Positions 46,469 through 55,384 of a stretch of 64,000 nucleotides of DNA are shown here, one piece after another; positions within the stretch are counted from its first letter, which is position 1, and the number at the start of each line of letters is the position of its first letter. The stretch lies in contig NZ_RQIH01000009.1 in the NCBI RefSeq assembly GCF_003939025.1, forward strand, positions 1 to 64,000, read 5' to 3'. The translations under genes and the position numbers were made by a program. The notes beneath the pieces were generated by a model. That model saw nothing but the letters and a program-made list of their open reading frames with translations, was not told the origin of the DNA and did no database searches. Source of the DNA: Rhizobium sophoriradicis. GTDB taxonomy: Bacteria > Pseudomonadota > Alphaproteobacteria > Rhizobiales > Rhizobiaceae.

Positions 46469-46644
46469 ACCCCCCTCTGTCCTGCCGGACATCTCCCCCA
46501 CAAGGGGGGAGATCGGCAAGAAGTTGGACGATCGCTTCTTATCTGGCGTATCGCAGTTACAGCACTTTCGTTGTTTGGGGAGGCCGTCAATCCCATCCGA
46601 TCTCCCCCCTTGTGGGGGAGATGTCCGGCAGGACAGAGGGGGGT
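46469..46644. repeat. Perfect 48-bp inverted repeat between glcE and glcF
   Basis: Arms 46469-46516 and 46597-46644 are exact reverse complements, each 48 bases, around an 80-base loop. Each arm also folds on itself (CTCCCCC..GGGGGAG). It belongs to the class of intergenic palindromes widespread in Rhizobium genomes (RIME-like). In the mRNA it would form a very stable hairpin inside the glc operon. Confidence 0.85.
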
Positions 46645-46682
46645 GCCCCAGGCACAGCGCCCCCGAAGCGGAGGCCCCGCTA

Positions 46683-47993
46683 GTGCAAACCAACTTCACC
46701 CCTACTCAACTGCTCGACCCCGATGTCGCCGCATCGGAAAAAATCCTGCGCAAATGCGTCCATTGCGGCTTCTGCACCGCCACCTGTCCCACCTATGTGA
46801 CGCTCGGCAACGAGCTCGACAGTCCGCGCGGCCGCATCTATCTGATCAAGGACATGCTGGAAAACGGCCGGCCCGCCGATGCCGAGGTCGTCACCCATAT
46901 CGATCGCTGTCTCTCCTGCCTTGCCTGCGTCACCACCTGTCCCTCCGGCGTCGACTATATGCATCTGGTCGATCACGCCCGCGCCCATATCGAAAAAACC
47001 TACAGGCGCCCGCTGATGAACCGGCTGACGCGCGCCCTTCTGGCCGCCGTGCTGCCCTATCCCGGCCGTTTCCGCCTGGCGCTCCGTCTCGCCCGTCTTG
47101 GCCGCCCCTTCGCTGGCCTGATGCGCGGCGCGGCACTCAAACCCTTTGCCGCCATGCTGGCGCTGGCGCCGCGGCGCCTGCCGGCCGCCTCGGATCTTTC
47201 AAAACCCGGCATCTATCGGCCAACGTCAGAGCGGCGCGGCCGAGTGGCGATCCTGACCGGCTGCGCCCAGCCGGTGCTTGATCCCGGCATCAACGAGGCG
47301 GCGATCCGGCTCCTGACGCGGCTCGGTATCGAGGTTGTGGCGCCGGAAGGCGAGGTCTGCTGCGGCTCGCTGGTCCACCACATGGGCCGCGCCGAACAGG
47401 CGCTCGAAAGTGCGCGGATCAACGTCGACATATGGACGCGCGAAATCGAGACGCAGGGGCTCGATGCGATCATCATCACCGCTTCAGGCTGCGGCACGAC
47501 GATCAAGGATTACGGCCACATGCTGCGGCTCGACCGCGCCTATGCGGCAAAGGCGGCCAGGGTCTCGGCGCTGACAAAGGACATCACCGAATATCTGGCA
47601 ACGCTCGAGCTGCCGGCCCATATGCCGAGGGGCATTACGATCGCCTATCATTCCGCCTGTTCGATGCAGCACGGCCAGCGCATCACCCTTGCGCCGAAGT
47701 CATTGCTGAAAGCGGCAGGCTTTACGGTGCGTGATCCGGCCGAAGGCCATCTCTGCTGCGGCTCGGCAGGCACCTACAACATCATGCAGCCGGAGATCTC
47801 GGCGGCGCTGAAGGCACGCAAGGTCAGGAATATCGAAGCGACCAAGGCCGACATCATTGCCACCGGCAATATCGGCTGCATCACCCAGATCGCCACCGGC
47901 ACCGCGATCCCGATCCTGCATACGGTCGAGCTGCTCGATTGGGCCTATGGCGGCGCTATGCCGGAAAAATTAACAGGTTTGCCATTAGGCTGA
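46683..47993 (+). CDS. glcF: Glycolate oxidase iron-sulfur subunit GlcF
   Basis: A 436-residue protein with two [4Fe-4S] ferredoxin sites: CVHCGFCTATCP (about 24-35) and CLSCLACVTTCP (about 75-86). Two CCG domains follow (EVCCGSLVHHMGRAEQAL and HLCCGSAGTYNIM), which bind a further cluster or substrate. It passes electrons from GlcDE to the membrane quinone pool. The start is a GTG at 46683 with GGAGG upstream, giving the usual QTNFTPTQL opening. Last gene of glcDEF. Intact. Confidence 0.95.
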   Translation: MQTNFTPTQLLDPDVAASEKILRKCVHCGFCTATCPTYVTLGNELDSPRGRIYLIKDMLENGRPADAEVVTHIDRCLSCLACVTTCPSGVDYMHLVDHARAHIEKTYRRPLMNRLTRALLAAVLPYPGRFRLALRLARLGRPFAGLMRGAALKPFAAMLALAPRRLPAASDLSKPGIYRPTSERRGRVAILTGCAQPVLDPGINEAAIRLLTRLGIEVVAPEGEVCCGSLVHHMGRAEQALESARINVDIWTREIETQGLDAIIITASGCGTTIKDYGHMLRLDRAYAAKAARVSALTKDITEYLATLELPAHMPRGITIAYHSACSMQHGQRITLAPKSLLKAAGFTVRDPAEGHLCCGSAGTYNIMQPEISAALKARKVRNIEATKADIIATGNIGCITQIATGTAIPILHTVELLDWAYGGAMPEKLTGLPLG

Positions 47994-48039
47994 AGAGAAT
48001 GCAGCCGGCCCATTCGGGCCGCTCTCGGGAGGTCGGGCG

Positions 48040-48480
48040 ATGTGGCGGGGAATGATTATACTTGCGGGACTGCTCGCGGCGGCAGGCGCGGCCCATGCCG
48101 ACAGCCGCTTATTCTGTTCCGCAGATGATGCTCAAGCGCGTTTTACCCTCGAAAGCGGTTTCGCAAGCGATGCCGGCCACAGGCTCAACCATTTCCGCGG
48201 CGCGCTTATTGTCAAGGATCCCGCGCAAGCGCCCGCCTTTTCAAAGCGCGTGTTCGAATCGCAGCATCTGAGCAACCACTGGGCGCGCGATGGCGAACTG
48301 CTCCTGGAAGTCTTTGATGGCGGCGGTGACGATACCGAAAGGGCAACGCTCGATCTGGTGGTGGTCGCTGGCGTGCGCGGCAAGCCTTCGGCAAATTTCA
48401 GCGGCACCTGTTCCCTGACGATCGAGGGCGGCAGCAAACCTTACGCTGCCGAGGGCAAGGTCAGCTGCGGCACGAAATAG
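48040..48480 (+). CDS. Small periplasmic protein, unknown function
   Basis: A 146-residue protein with a Sec signal peptide (MIILAGLLAAAGAAHADS, cleavage after about residue 20). The mature part has three Cys (FCSADD, GTCSLTI, VSCGTK), which may form disulfides, and reads as alternating beta strands (NFSGTCSLTIEGG). No domain recognised. It follows glcF by 46 bases on the same strand, but there is no evidence of a role in glycolate oxidation. A palindrome/terminator lies 60 bases after its stop. Confidence 0.7.
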   Translation: MWRGMIILAGLLAAAGAAHADSRLFCSADDAQARFTLESGFASDAGHRLNHFRGALIVKDPAQAPAFSKRVFESQHLSNHWARDGELLLEVFDGGGDDTERATLDLVVVAGVRGKPSANFSGTCSLTIEGGSKPYAAEGKVSCGTK

Positions 48481-48540
48481 AGCAATTTCAGGAAAAGTGT
48501 AAGCGGTTTTCCGTCCGAAATTGCGCCCAAACAAAAAGTT

Positions 48541-48577
48541 AGAGCGGTCCTGCTTTCATGAAAAGCAGGACCGCTCT
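48541..48577. terminator. 16-bp palindrome, likely bidirectional terminator
   Basis: AGAGCGGTCCTGCTTT and AAAGCAGGACCGCTCT flank a 5-base loop. It has no long T-run, so it may act as a hairpin-type barrier or a protein site between two convergent genes. Confidence 0.55.
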
Positions 48578-48602
48578 AACGCCGCAGCAGAAATTCAATT
48601 CA

Positions 48603-49277
48603 TCACCAGTGGAACGAGACGCCGACATTGACGGCGTTGGTGAAGATGTTGGTCTTCAGTCGGTCGCCGCTGTCGATCGGAACGTCGATGCGCGAATAGG
48701 TGCCCTTGTATTCGACGAAGGTCGACCAGCGCTCGGTTACCTTGAAGTCGACGCCGGCCTGCGCCTGCAGCGTCACGCCGCCGAATTCGTAAGCCCAGGT
48801 CTTGCCCTCGGGGCGAATCACTTCGACATGCGGAATGTTCACGCCGATACCGGCGCCGAGATAGGGCGTCCAGCGGCGGGCCGGATCCTGGAAGCGATAG
48901 AGCCCGTTCACGGTGAGCAGGTTCAGGCCGTCGGTGAATTCGAAATGCGACCAGCCGGCCTTGGCGAGCGTGTCGTCGTCGGCATAAACCTTATCATGGG
49001 TAAAATCGAGCGAGATACCCCAGTTCGGCTTGTTGAAATCCTCAAGCCACCAGGTGACGCGAGCGCCGTAATAGGGCGGCGAGCCGAAGGATTTGCCTTC
49101 CCAGCCGGCGGTGAAACTCGTGCCGTCCGAGACGTCGACGCCGCTATGCGGCGCGGTCTGGTAACCGCCGTAAATGGAGAATTGCAGATCTTCCGCCGAG
49201 GCGGAAGCTGCCGAACAGAATGTGAAAAACGCGATGCCCGCAAGCAGGGAGGCGGAAGAACGCAGCGCATATGTCAT
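48603..49277 (-). CDS. lpxQ: Outer-membrane beta-barrel protein, lipid A oxidase-like
   Basis: A 224-residue protein: signal peptide MTYALRSSASLLAGIAFFTF (cleavage after ASA), then an eight-strand barrel rich in aromatics with FSIYGGYQTAPHSGVDV, FTAGWEGKSFGSPPYYG and YLGAGIGVNIPHVEV, ending in Trp (VGVSFHW). The YGGYQTAPHS and AGWEGKS segments match proteins called lipid A oxidase (LpxQ), which in R. leguminosarum/etli turns the proximal glucosamine of lipid A into aminogluconate. The assignment comes from remembered motif likeness and is probable, not proved. The start drops seven upstream codons that do not fit a signal peptide. Confidence 0.7.
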   Translation of the reverse strand: MTYALRSSASLLAGIAFFTFCSAASASAEDLQFSIYGGYQTAPHSGVDVSDGTSFTAGWEGKSFGSPPYYGARVTWWLEDFNKPNWGISLDFTHDKVYADDDTLAKAGWSHFEFTDGLNLLTVNGLYRFQDPARRWTPYLGAGIGVNIPHVEVIRPEGKTWAYEFGGVTLQAQAGVDFKVTERWSTFVEYKGTYSRIDVPIDSGDRLKTNIFTNAVNVGVSFHW

Positions 49278-49351
49278 TGAATAGCCCCGATATTGCAAAT
49301 ATGTCGACTCTTAGGCACCTCTGCCAGCTTTCCGCCGCAAAGTCCAAGAGA

Positions 49352-49386
49352 AATAAAAGGCGCTTCTAAAAAGCGCCTTCGTTTTT
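49352..49386 (-). terminator. Intrinsic terminator after the L,D-transpeptidase gene
   Basis: Stem AAGGCGCTT / AAGCGCCTT with T-rich flanks on both strands, placed just beyond the stop of the gene at 49400. Confidence 0.75.
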
Positions 49387-49399
49387 TAGCAGGTGTTGC

Positions 49400-50086
49400 T
49401 CAGCCGCCGAACATGGTGCGCAGCACGTCGATGCCTCTGTCCTCGAACGCCACCTTGCCCTGCTTATTGCCGGGGCCGATGACGATCACCTTGGTGCCGA
49501 CGGCGGCGCGATCATAAAGATGCATCACGTCCGCGTTCATCATACGGATGCAGCCGGAAGACATGTTGAGGCCGATCGTCCAGGGCTGGTTGGTGCCGTG
49601 GATGCGGAAGATGGTGTCGCGGCCGCCCTGATAGAGATACATGGCGCGGGCGCCGAGCGGATTGTCCTCGCCGCCTTCCTGGTAAGCAGGGATGATGTGG
49701 CCTTTGGCGGCTTCGCGGCGGCGCATTTCGGCCGGCGGCGTCCATGCCGGCCATTCGGCCTTGCGGCCGATCTTGACGATGCCCGACCAGCCGAAACCGT
49801 CACGGCCAACGCCGATACCATAGCGAGTGGCCCGGTTGTTGCCTTCGACGAGATAGAGATATTTGTTATTGGTATCGATGATGACGGTGCCGGCTGCTTC
49901 CGTCGTCACCAGGCGCACTTTCTTGCGCTTGAACTGCGGCTTCACATATTTCGGCATCTGCGCAACGCGCACGACCTGAGCCGGGCGCTGTGCGTTGTCG
50001 GAGCCGGCCGGGGCTGCGAAGGCGGACGTGGACATCAAGGACAGAACAAGTCCGGCCGCGGCCAGACCTGGCATCAATTTGATCAT
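49400..50086 (-). CDS. L,D-transpeptidase (YkuD domain), copy 1
   Basis: A 228-residue periplasmic enzyme. Signal peptide MIKLMPGLAAAGLVLSLMST to AFA. The YkuD domain starts GTVIIDTNNKYLYLVEGNN and holds the catalytic motif HGTNQPWTIGLNMSSGCIRM (about 170-189), with His and the nucleophilic Cys. Such enzymes form 3-3 peptidoglycan crosslinks or attach outer-membrane proteins to the wall; rhizobia have many. A basic stretch (KPQFKRKKVRL) precedes the domain. A paralogue lies 135 bases upstream on the same strand. Confidence 0.92.
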   Translation of the reverse strand: MIKLMPGLAAAGLVLSLMSTSAFAAPAGSDNAQRPAQVVRVAQMPKYVKPQFKRKKVRLVTTEAAGTVIIDTNNKYLYLVEGNNRATRYGIGVGRDGFGWSGIVKIGRKAEWPAWTPPAEMRRREAAKGHIIPAYQEGGEDNPLGARAMYLYQGGRDTIFRIHGTNQPWTIGLNMSSGCIRMMNADVMHLYDRAAVGTKVIVIGPGNKQGKVAFEDRGIDVLRTMFGG

Positions 50087-50221
50087 GATCGATTCCCCTC
50101 AAGCAAATTCGCCCGAAGCTACATGAACTTCTGCCCAATTCAAGATCGGCCCGGCCGGATAAAGCAATTTCGGCGAAAGAAGCCGCCTGTTCTTGCGGCT
50201 TCCAAGATAATGTATGTGCCG

Positions 50222-50968
50222 TTACATGACGATGACGCGGGTTCCGACGCTGACGCGGTCATAAAGATCGACGACGTCTTCATTGCGCAACCGGATGCAG
50301 CCGGAGGAAACGGCGCTGCCAATCGACCAGGGCGCGTTGGTGCCGTGGATGCGGTAAAGCGTCGAGCCGAGATACATGGCGCGGGCGCCGAGCGGATTTT
50401 CCGGGCCGCCGTCCATGCGCGCCGGCAGGTAGTGACCCTTGGCGGCTTCGCGGCTGATCATCTGGGCGGGCGGCGTCCAGTCCGGCCATTCCTGCTTGCG
50501 GGTGATCTTGTGGGCGCCGGCCCATTCGAAACCGGGCTTGCCGACGCCGACGCCGTAGCGCCGCGCCTTGCCGCCTTCCATCACCAGGTAGAGAAAGCGG
50601 TTGTTGGTATCGATGACGATCGTGCCGGGCTTTTCCTGGGTGTCGTAGTCGACCGTCTGCGGCAGGAATTGCGGCTCGATCGGATGGCGGATCGCCGGGA
50701 TGCCGGGATTGATCACCGAGACGGTCTGCGGTGCCGGCCGCGGCGCCTGACGAATGACGCGGCGCTGGAAAAGGCCGCGCTGCTGCGGCTGGACGACCGG
50801 CCGCTGGTAGACCACGGGGCGAACCTTGCCGCCGAGCTGGTTGATCCACGGCGCCGTCAGGTCGGGGCTCAGCACGACAGGCGGGCGGGTGGCGTAGCGG
50901 TCGTCGGCAAGGGCGGCCGTGGTGAAGGCGCCGAAGAGGGCTGCGGCAAGAACAAGCTGTTTCATCAT
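50222..50968 (-). CDS. L,D-transpeptidase (YkuD domain), copy 2
   Basis: A 248-residue paralogue of the enzyme at 49400. Signal peptide MKQLVLAAALFGAFTTAALA, then a Pro/Gln/Arg-rich linker (about 30-105: RPVVQPQQRGLFQRRVIRQ), then the YkuD domain GTIVIDTNNRFLYLVMEGG and HGTNAPWSIGSAVSSGCIRL with the catalytic His and Cys. It lies upstream of copy 1 on the same strand. The linker would let it reach across the periplasm. Probably separate substrate preferences of the two copies. Confidence 0.92.
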   Translation of the reverse strand: MMKQLVLAAALFGAFTTAALADDRYATRPPVVLSPDLTAPWINQLGGKVRPVVYQRPVVQPQQRGLFQRRVIRQAPRPAPQTVSVINPGIPAIRHPIEPQFLPQTVDYDTQEKPGTIVIDTNNRFLYLVMEGGKARRYGVGVGKPGFEWAGAHKITRKQEWPDWTPPAQMISREAAKGHYLPARMDGGPENPLGARAMYLGSTLYRIHGTNAPWSIGSAVSSGCIRLRNEDVVDLYDRVSVGTRVIVM

Positions 50969-51196
50969 CGGACGGACTCTCTACAAATGGCCGAAAATGG
51001 TTTGGCGGGACATGTCCGCCCGATGAGACGCTGCCACCTGATCCGCCAGCGAATGGTAAAGATCGATTCCTGAAAAGCCGACCGATCGCATAAACTTTTC
51101 GTCAGGGTTACCGTTCGGTTTGGAAAGACGGTTGGCAAATGGTAAAGCCGGAATCAAGACCGGAAAACGAAACGGCCCCCGGCAGAATGAAGGATC

Positions 51197-51826
51197 ATGA
51201 GCGCGACTGGCATCATTATCGGCGAGGACGGCAAGAGCCGCTGCCACTGGCACGCCAATCTGCCCGATTATCTCAAATATCATGACGAGGAATGGGGCCG
51301 TCCTGTTACCAACGACATTCGCCTCTTCGAGAAGATCTGCCTCGAAGGCTTCCAGTCCGGCCTTTCCTGGCTGACCATCCTGCGCAAGCGGGAGAATTTC
51401 CGTGCCGCCTTTGTCGGCTTCGATTTCGACAAGGTGGCGCTATTCGGCGAGGCGCATGTCGATCGTTGCCTTGCCGATGCCGGCATCATCCGCCATCGCG
51501 GCAAGATTGTTTCGACCATCAACAATGCCAGGCGCGCCATTGCGCTACGAGACGAATTCGGCTCGCTCGCCCATTATTTCTGGCGCTACGAGCCGGGCCA
51601 TAACGAGCGGCCGGCGGTAGTCGACCGCGAGCATATCGTCGCCAATCCGACGACGCCGACCTCGGTGGTCATTTCGAAGGATCTGAAGAAGCGTGGCTGG
51701 ACCTTTGTCGGCCCGACCACAGTTTATGCTTTCATGCAGGCAATGGGTCTCGTCAATGATCATCTCGAGGGCTGCTTCTGCCGGCCCGAGGTCGAGGCGA
51801 TGCGCGCCGCCCTGGTTCGACCATGA
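51197..51826 (+). CDS. tag: DNA-3-methyladenine glycosylase I
   Basis: Tag (209 residues) removes 3-methyladenine from alkylated DNA, starting base-excision repair. It begins RCHWHANLPDYLKYHDEEWG (family form RC.W), then FEKICLEGFQSGLSWLTILR with the helix-hairpin-helix, and ends with the zinc ligands HLEGCFCRPE; the first Cys17 and His19 complete the site. The family pattern W..VGPTTVYAFMQ is present. Overlaps the next gene by four bases. Confidence 0.95.
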   Translation: MSATGIIIGEDGKSRCHWHANLPDYLKYHDEEWGRPVTNDIRLFEKICLEGFQSGLSWLTILRKRENFRAAFVGFDFDKVALFGEAHVDRCLADAGIIRHRGKIVSTINNARRAIALRDEFGSLAHYFWRYEPGHNERPAVVDREHIVANPTTPTSVVISKDLKKRGWTFVGPTTVYAFMQAMGLVNDHLEGCFCRPEVEAMRAALVRP

Positions 51827-52329
51827 AAGATCTGTCCGTGAAAACAACGATTGCTGCCCTCGTCCTGTTCTTTCTGCCGATGTCAGCCATGGCGCAGACG
51901 CCGCAGCTCGATCCCGGCGAGAAGCTGGAGAAGCTGCAATTCCCGGCGGTCACCATGCAGCTCAAGGGCTGGACGAAATTCGGCAACAGCCATGTCTACA
52001 CGCTGCCGGTGCGCGCCGGCCAGCACGTCAAGATCAGCTTTGCCACCAAGAGCAAGTTCGCCTTCCTGGCGATTTTCGACCTGTCGAAGCCCGATGACGA
52101 GGCCTTCTTTGGCACCGACGAGGACGGCATGGATTTTCAGACGACGGTCAAGGAAAACACCACCTGGCTGCTGCGTCCCTATTATTCCAAGGTCTCGCCG
52201 CGCCGCGGCCTCGGCGCGCCTTTCAGCATCCTGATCGAGCCTTTGGCTGCCGCGCCGCCGCCGCCGAAACCGCCGGCCGAGCCGGAGCCGCCGTCGCTGT
52301 TTCCGAAGGCGCCGCCCAAGCCGCAATAG
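51823..52329 (+). CDS. Exported protein with proline-rich C-terminus, unknown function
   Basis: A 168-residue protein that starts four bases before the tag stop. Signal peptide VKTTIAALVLFFLPMSAMAQ, then a beta-rich domain (VTMQLKGWTKFGNSHVYTLP, GQHVKISFATKSKFAFLAIF), and a Pro-rich tail (PPPPKPPAEPEPPSLFPK). The domain pattern resembles pre-peptidase C-terminal-like beta sandwiches, but I cannot assign it firmly. Why it is coupled to a DNA repair gene is not clear. The next gene runs convergently. Confidence 0.7.
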   Translation: MKDLSVKTTIAALVLFFLPMSAMAQTPQLDPGEKLEKLQFPAVTMQLKGWTKFGNSHVYTLPVRAGQHVKISFATKSKFAFLAIFDLSKPDDEAFFGTDEDGMDFQTTVKENTTWLLRPYYSKVSPRRGLGAPFSILIEPLAAAPPPPKPPAEPEPPSLFPKAPPKPQ

Positions 52330-52342
52330 GGCAGGGCCCGGC

Positions 52343-53047
52343 CTATGCCAGCCGGTCGATCAGCTCGCGCAATTCGCCGAGATGGCCGATCTTGCGGAAA
52401 CGCGGCGCTTCCGTCGGTTCGTCCACATGTTCCAGCACCCAAGTGAGTTCGTGCGGCACGAAGACGCCGTAGCTGCCGGCGGCGATTGCCGGCACGATAT
52501 CCGATTTCAGTGAATTACCGACCATCATCGCCCGCTCCGGTCCGTCGCCGACCTTGGCGAAGATGCGCCGATAGGTGACGGCGGTCTTGTCGGAAACGAT
52601 CTCGACGGCATCGAAGAAGTCGCCGAGGCCGGATTGGGCAAGCTTGCGCTCCTGGTCGAAGAGATCGCCCTTGGTGATCATCACGAGCAGATATTTGCCG
52701 GCAAGCGCCTCCAGCGTGTCGCGCGCATGCGGCATGGTCTCGACCGGATGGGAAAGCAGGTCGCGGCCGGTATCGAGGATCTTGGCGATGACGCTCGCGG
52801 GAACCTTGCCCTCGGTGATTTCGATCGCCGTCTCGATCATCGACAGCGTAAAGCCCTTGATGCCGAAGCCGTAATGGCGAAGGTTGCGCTTCTCGGCTTC
52901 CAGCAGCCGCTCCGAAATCTTCGGCCCTTCTGCGAAATCGGCAAGAAGCTCGGTAAATTGGGCTTCCGTCAGTCGGTAATATTGTTCGTTCTGCCAAAGC
53001 GTGTCGTCGGCATCGAAGCCGATCGTTGTCAGTCCTCGCGTCGTCAC
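52343..53047 (-). CDS. HAD-superfamily hydrolase
   Basis: A 234-residue phosphatase-like protein. HAD motif I is TIGFDADDTLW (nucleophile Asp, about 10-14), motif II VMITKGD (about 118-124), the motif III Lys in IVSDKTAVTY and motif IV MMVGNSLKSDI (about 170-180). Helical cap between residues 20 and 90. In motif I the pattern DADDTLW (family DxDGT) has Asp in place of Gly; such FDADDTLW proteins are a known subgroup. Substrate unknown. Confidence 0.9.
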   Translation of the reverse strand: MTTRGLTTIGFDADDTLWQNEQYYRLTEAQFTELLADFAEGPKISERLLEAEKRNLRHYGFGIKGFTLSMIETAIEITEGKVPASVIAKILDTGRDLLSHPVETMPHARDTLEALAGKYLLVMITKGDLFDQERKLAQSGLGDFFDAVEIVSDKTAVTYRRIFAKVGDGPERAMMVGNSLKSDIVPAIAAGSYGVFVPHELTWVLEHVDEPTEAPRFRKIGHLGELRELIDRLA

Positions 53048-53300
53048 ATGCGCACCTCTTGAACTATGGCCGGCAATCTATCGGCCGCCTGTGTCGAGAC
53101 AAGGGCTGCAGCTAAAGAGGGCGTTCGCTTCCGATGCGGCAGGCTGCCGCGTTGAAAAGCGCTGCCGCCGCACTACATCGAATTGGCCTCACCCTGCAGC
53201 CAGCCACGGCTGTGCCTGTCGCGCGCAGGCCAATAATCAAAAAATGAAGTTCTGAAGTTCGCAAGCCCCCTTGCGGCAGACACAAAGGATTTTTTCGACC

Positions 53301-54350
53301 ATGCGTTACAATCAACTCGGAAATACCGGACTTTTTGTCTCGGAAATCTGCTTGGGCACGATGACCTTCGGCGAGGCCCAACAGGGCAGCATGTGGGGCG
53401 CCATCGCCGATGTCGACCAGAAGGCCGCCGACCGGATCGTCGAGCGCTCGCTGGCGTCAGGGGTCAATTTCATCGACACGGCTGACGTCTATTCATCCGG
53501 CGAATCCGAAAGGCTGCTCGGCCAGGCGCTGAAGAACCTCGACGTACCGCGCAAGGATGTCGTCATCGCCACCAAGGTCTACGGCGTCATGGGCGACAAG
53601 CCGAACGACCGCGGCGCCTCGCGCGGCCATATCATGGATTCCGTCGAAGCGAGCCTGAAGCGGCTGCAGACGGATCACATCGATCTCTATCAGATCCATG
53701 CAACTGATACGGTGACGCCGATCGAGGAGACGCTGCGTGCCCTCGACGATCTCGTTTCGCGTGGCCTTGTCCGCTATATCGGTGTCTCCAACTGGCAGGC
53801 CTGGCGCATTTCCAAGGCGCTCGGTCTCTCCGAACGGCGCGGCTTCGCCCGCTTCGAGACCGTGCAGGCCTATTATTCCATCGCCGGCCGCGATCTCGAA
53901 CGCGACATCGTGCCGATGATGCAGGAGGAAAAGCTCGGCCTGATGGTCTGGTCGCCGCTGGCTGGCGGTCTCTTGTCCGGCAAATATGGTCCCGGCGCGC
54001 CCGGCAACGGCGAAGGCCGTCGCGCCAGCTTCGATTTCCCGCCGGTTGACAGGGACAGGGCTTGGGCCTGCGTCGCCGTCATGCGCGAGATCGCCGAAAA
54101 GCACGGCGCCGGCGTCGCCACCGTCGCGCTCGCCTATATTCTCGCCAAGCCTTTCGTCACCTCAGTCATCATCGGCGCCAAGCGTGTCGATCAGCTCGAC
54201 CAGAATCTCGCCGCCGTCAAGCTGAAGCTCGACGACGACGATATGAAAAGGCTCGACGAGGTGAGCGCTCTTGCCCCCGAATATCCGGGCTGGATGCTGT
54301 CGCGACAAGGCGCCGGCCGCCGCCCGGCCGATTTCGAGCCGAAGGACTGA
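53301..54350 (+). CDS. Aldo/keto reductase
   Basis: A 349-residue NADPH-dependent reductase. Pattern: MRYNQLGNTGLFVSEICLGT, NFIDTADVYSSGESERLLGQ with the catalytic Asp and Tyr, IATKVYG with Lys, and DLYQIHATD with His (the tetrad), then RYIGVSNWQAW and VIIGAKRVDQLDQNL with the cofactor-phosphate contacts. The family (YajO/YghZ-like) reduces sugar or aromatic aldehydes. The actual substrate is not known. The ATG used aligns with the family start. No operon partners. Confidence 0.93.
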   Translation: MRYNQLGNTGLFVSEICLGTMTFGEAQQGSMWGAIADVDQKAADRIVERSLASGVNFIDTADVYSSGESERLLGQALKNLDVPRKDVVIATKVYGVMGDKPNDRGASRGHIMDSVEASLKRLQTDHIDLYQIHATDTVTPIEETLRALDDLVSRGLVRYIGVSNWQAWRISKALGLSERRGFARFETVQAYYSIAGRDLERDIVPMMQEEKLGLMVWSPLAGGLLSGKYGPGAPGNGEGRRASFDFPPVDRDRAWACVAVMREIAEKHGAGVATVALAYILAKPFVTSVIIGAKRVDQLDQNLAAVKLKLDDDDMKRLDEVSALAPEYPGWMLSRQGAGRRPADFEPKD

Positions 54351-54496
54351 GATCGCCGGTGCAGCGCCACTGCTGTCCGGGCCCGGAAATCTGCCCCTCA
54401 GCCTAACCCTTGCCGGGGTCGAGCCACTGGTCTCGACCCCGGTTGGTGGCGGCAGCCGGTTGAGGGGCTGCTGGTCGAGCACCGGTCATATCTAGA

Positions 54497-55246
54497 TCAC
54501 CAGGCCGCAATGACCTTGTGCTCGATCCGGTAATCCCGGCTCTCCTCGCCGAGCGGCGCGACCGGCCATGTCCAGGTGGCTTTCGCCGGCGGCGGCGGAA
54601 CGCCGTGCAGCAGGTCGGCCTGCTCATGCGTCTTGCCGTTGCGGTCGATGATGGCATAGCCGATGTCGGTCACCAGGCAATGGCGGCAGGCTAGACCCGA
54701 AAGGCCTGCCAGATGCGCCGAGATCAGCCTTTCCACTGTATCGGCAGGCATTCCGGCCGCCTCGGCTTCGTAGCGCCGTTTCACGCCGCGGCCGATCTGC
54801 GACAGGAGATTGGCCGAAACCACGAAATCGAGATAGGGCACCGTGCGCAGGAAGCCGAGCGGTTCCGGCTCTCCGCCGGCGGCGAGCGCGTCATAGCCGG
54901 AAAGATCACGCTCGATCAGCCGGATATTGCGGGAGGCCTTCGCCGATAGCCGCACCGAGGCGAGATGGACAAGATCGACCAGAACGACGGTGTCGAAATC
55001 GCGGGCCAGCTCTTCGATCGGCACGTCGCGCAGCAGGCCGGAGCCGAGCACGACGGCCGTCCGCTTCTGCCTGAGATCGGCTGTCGCCGCGCGGATCGCA
55101 TTGCGGCTCTTCTCCTCATGTTCGGCCCATTGCCGGGCGCAACGCCCGGCCCGCGACCAGAGATTGACGGAATAGCGGATGAACTTTCGATGCCGCTTGC
55201 CGGTCAGCGGCCATGTCGCGGCATAGAGAAGCGCTTCAGCGATCAT
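54497..55246 (-). CDS. Conserved protein with methyltransferase-like core, unknown function
   Basis: A 249-residue soluble protein. [20 protein letters not shown] (about 62-81) followed by [15 protein letters not shown] resembles a Rossmann fold with a nucleotide- or SAM-binding loop and acidic end of strand 2. [17 protein letters not shown] and [14 protein letters not shown] follow. It lacks the usual motif IV of methyltransferases, so the activity is uncertain. The start chosen is the Met before [12 protein letters not shown]. It is divergent from hisS. Confidence 0.7.
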   Translation of the reverse strand: MIAEALLYAATWPLTGKRHRKFIRYSVNLWSRAGRCARQWAEHEEKSRNAIRAATADLRQKRTAVVLGSGLLRDVPIEELARDFDTVVLVDLVHLASVRLSAKASRNIRLIERDLSGYDALAAGGEPEPLGFLRTVPYLDFVVSANLLSQIGRGVKRRYEAEAAGMPADTVERLISAHLAGLSGLACRHCLVTDIGYAIIDRNGKTHEQADLLHGVPPPPAKATWTWPVAPLGEESRDYRIEHKVIAAW

Positions 55247-55384
55247 GATGCATATCCCCGCGTTTCGGATGGCTACCCTCGTTCCATCGATTCTGGCAGC
55301 GACATCAAGACCCCTGCGCCCTTGCCGCTCCCCGCCCAATCCGCTAGGACACCGCCACTGTCACAGTCAGCGGAATTCCCGGAA

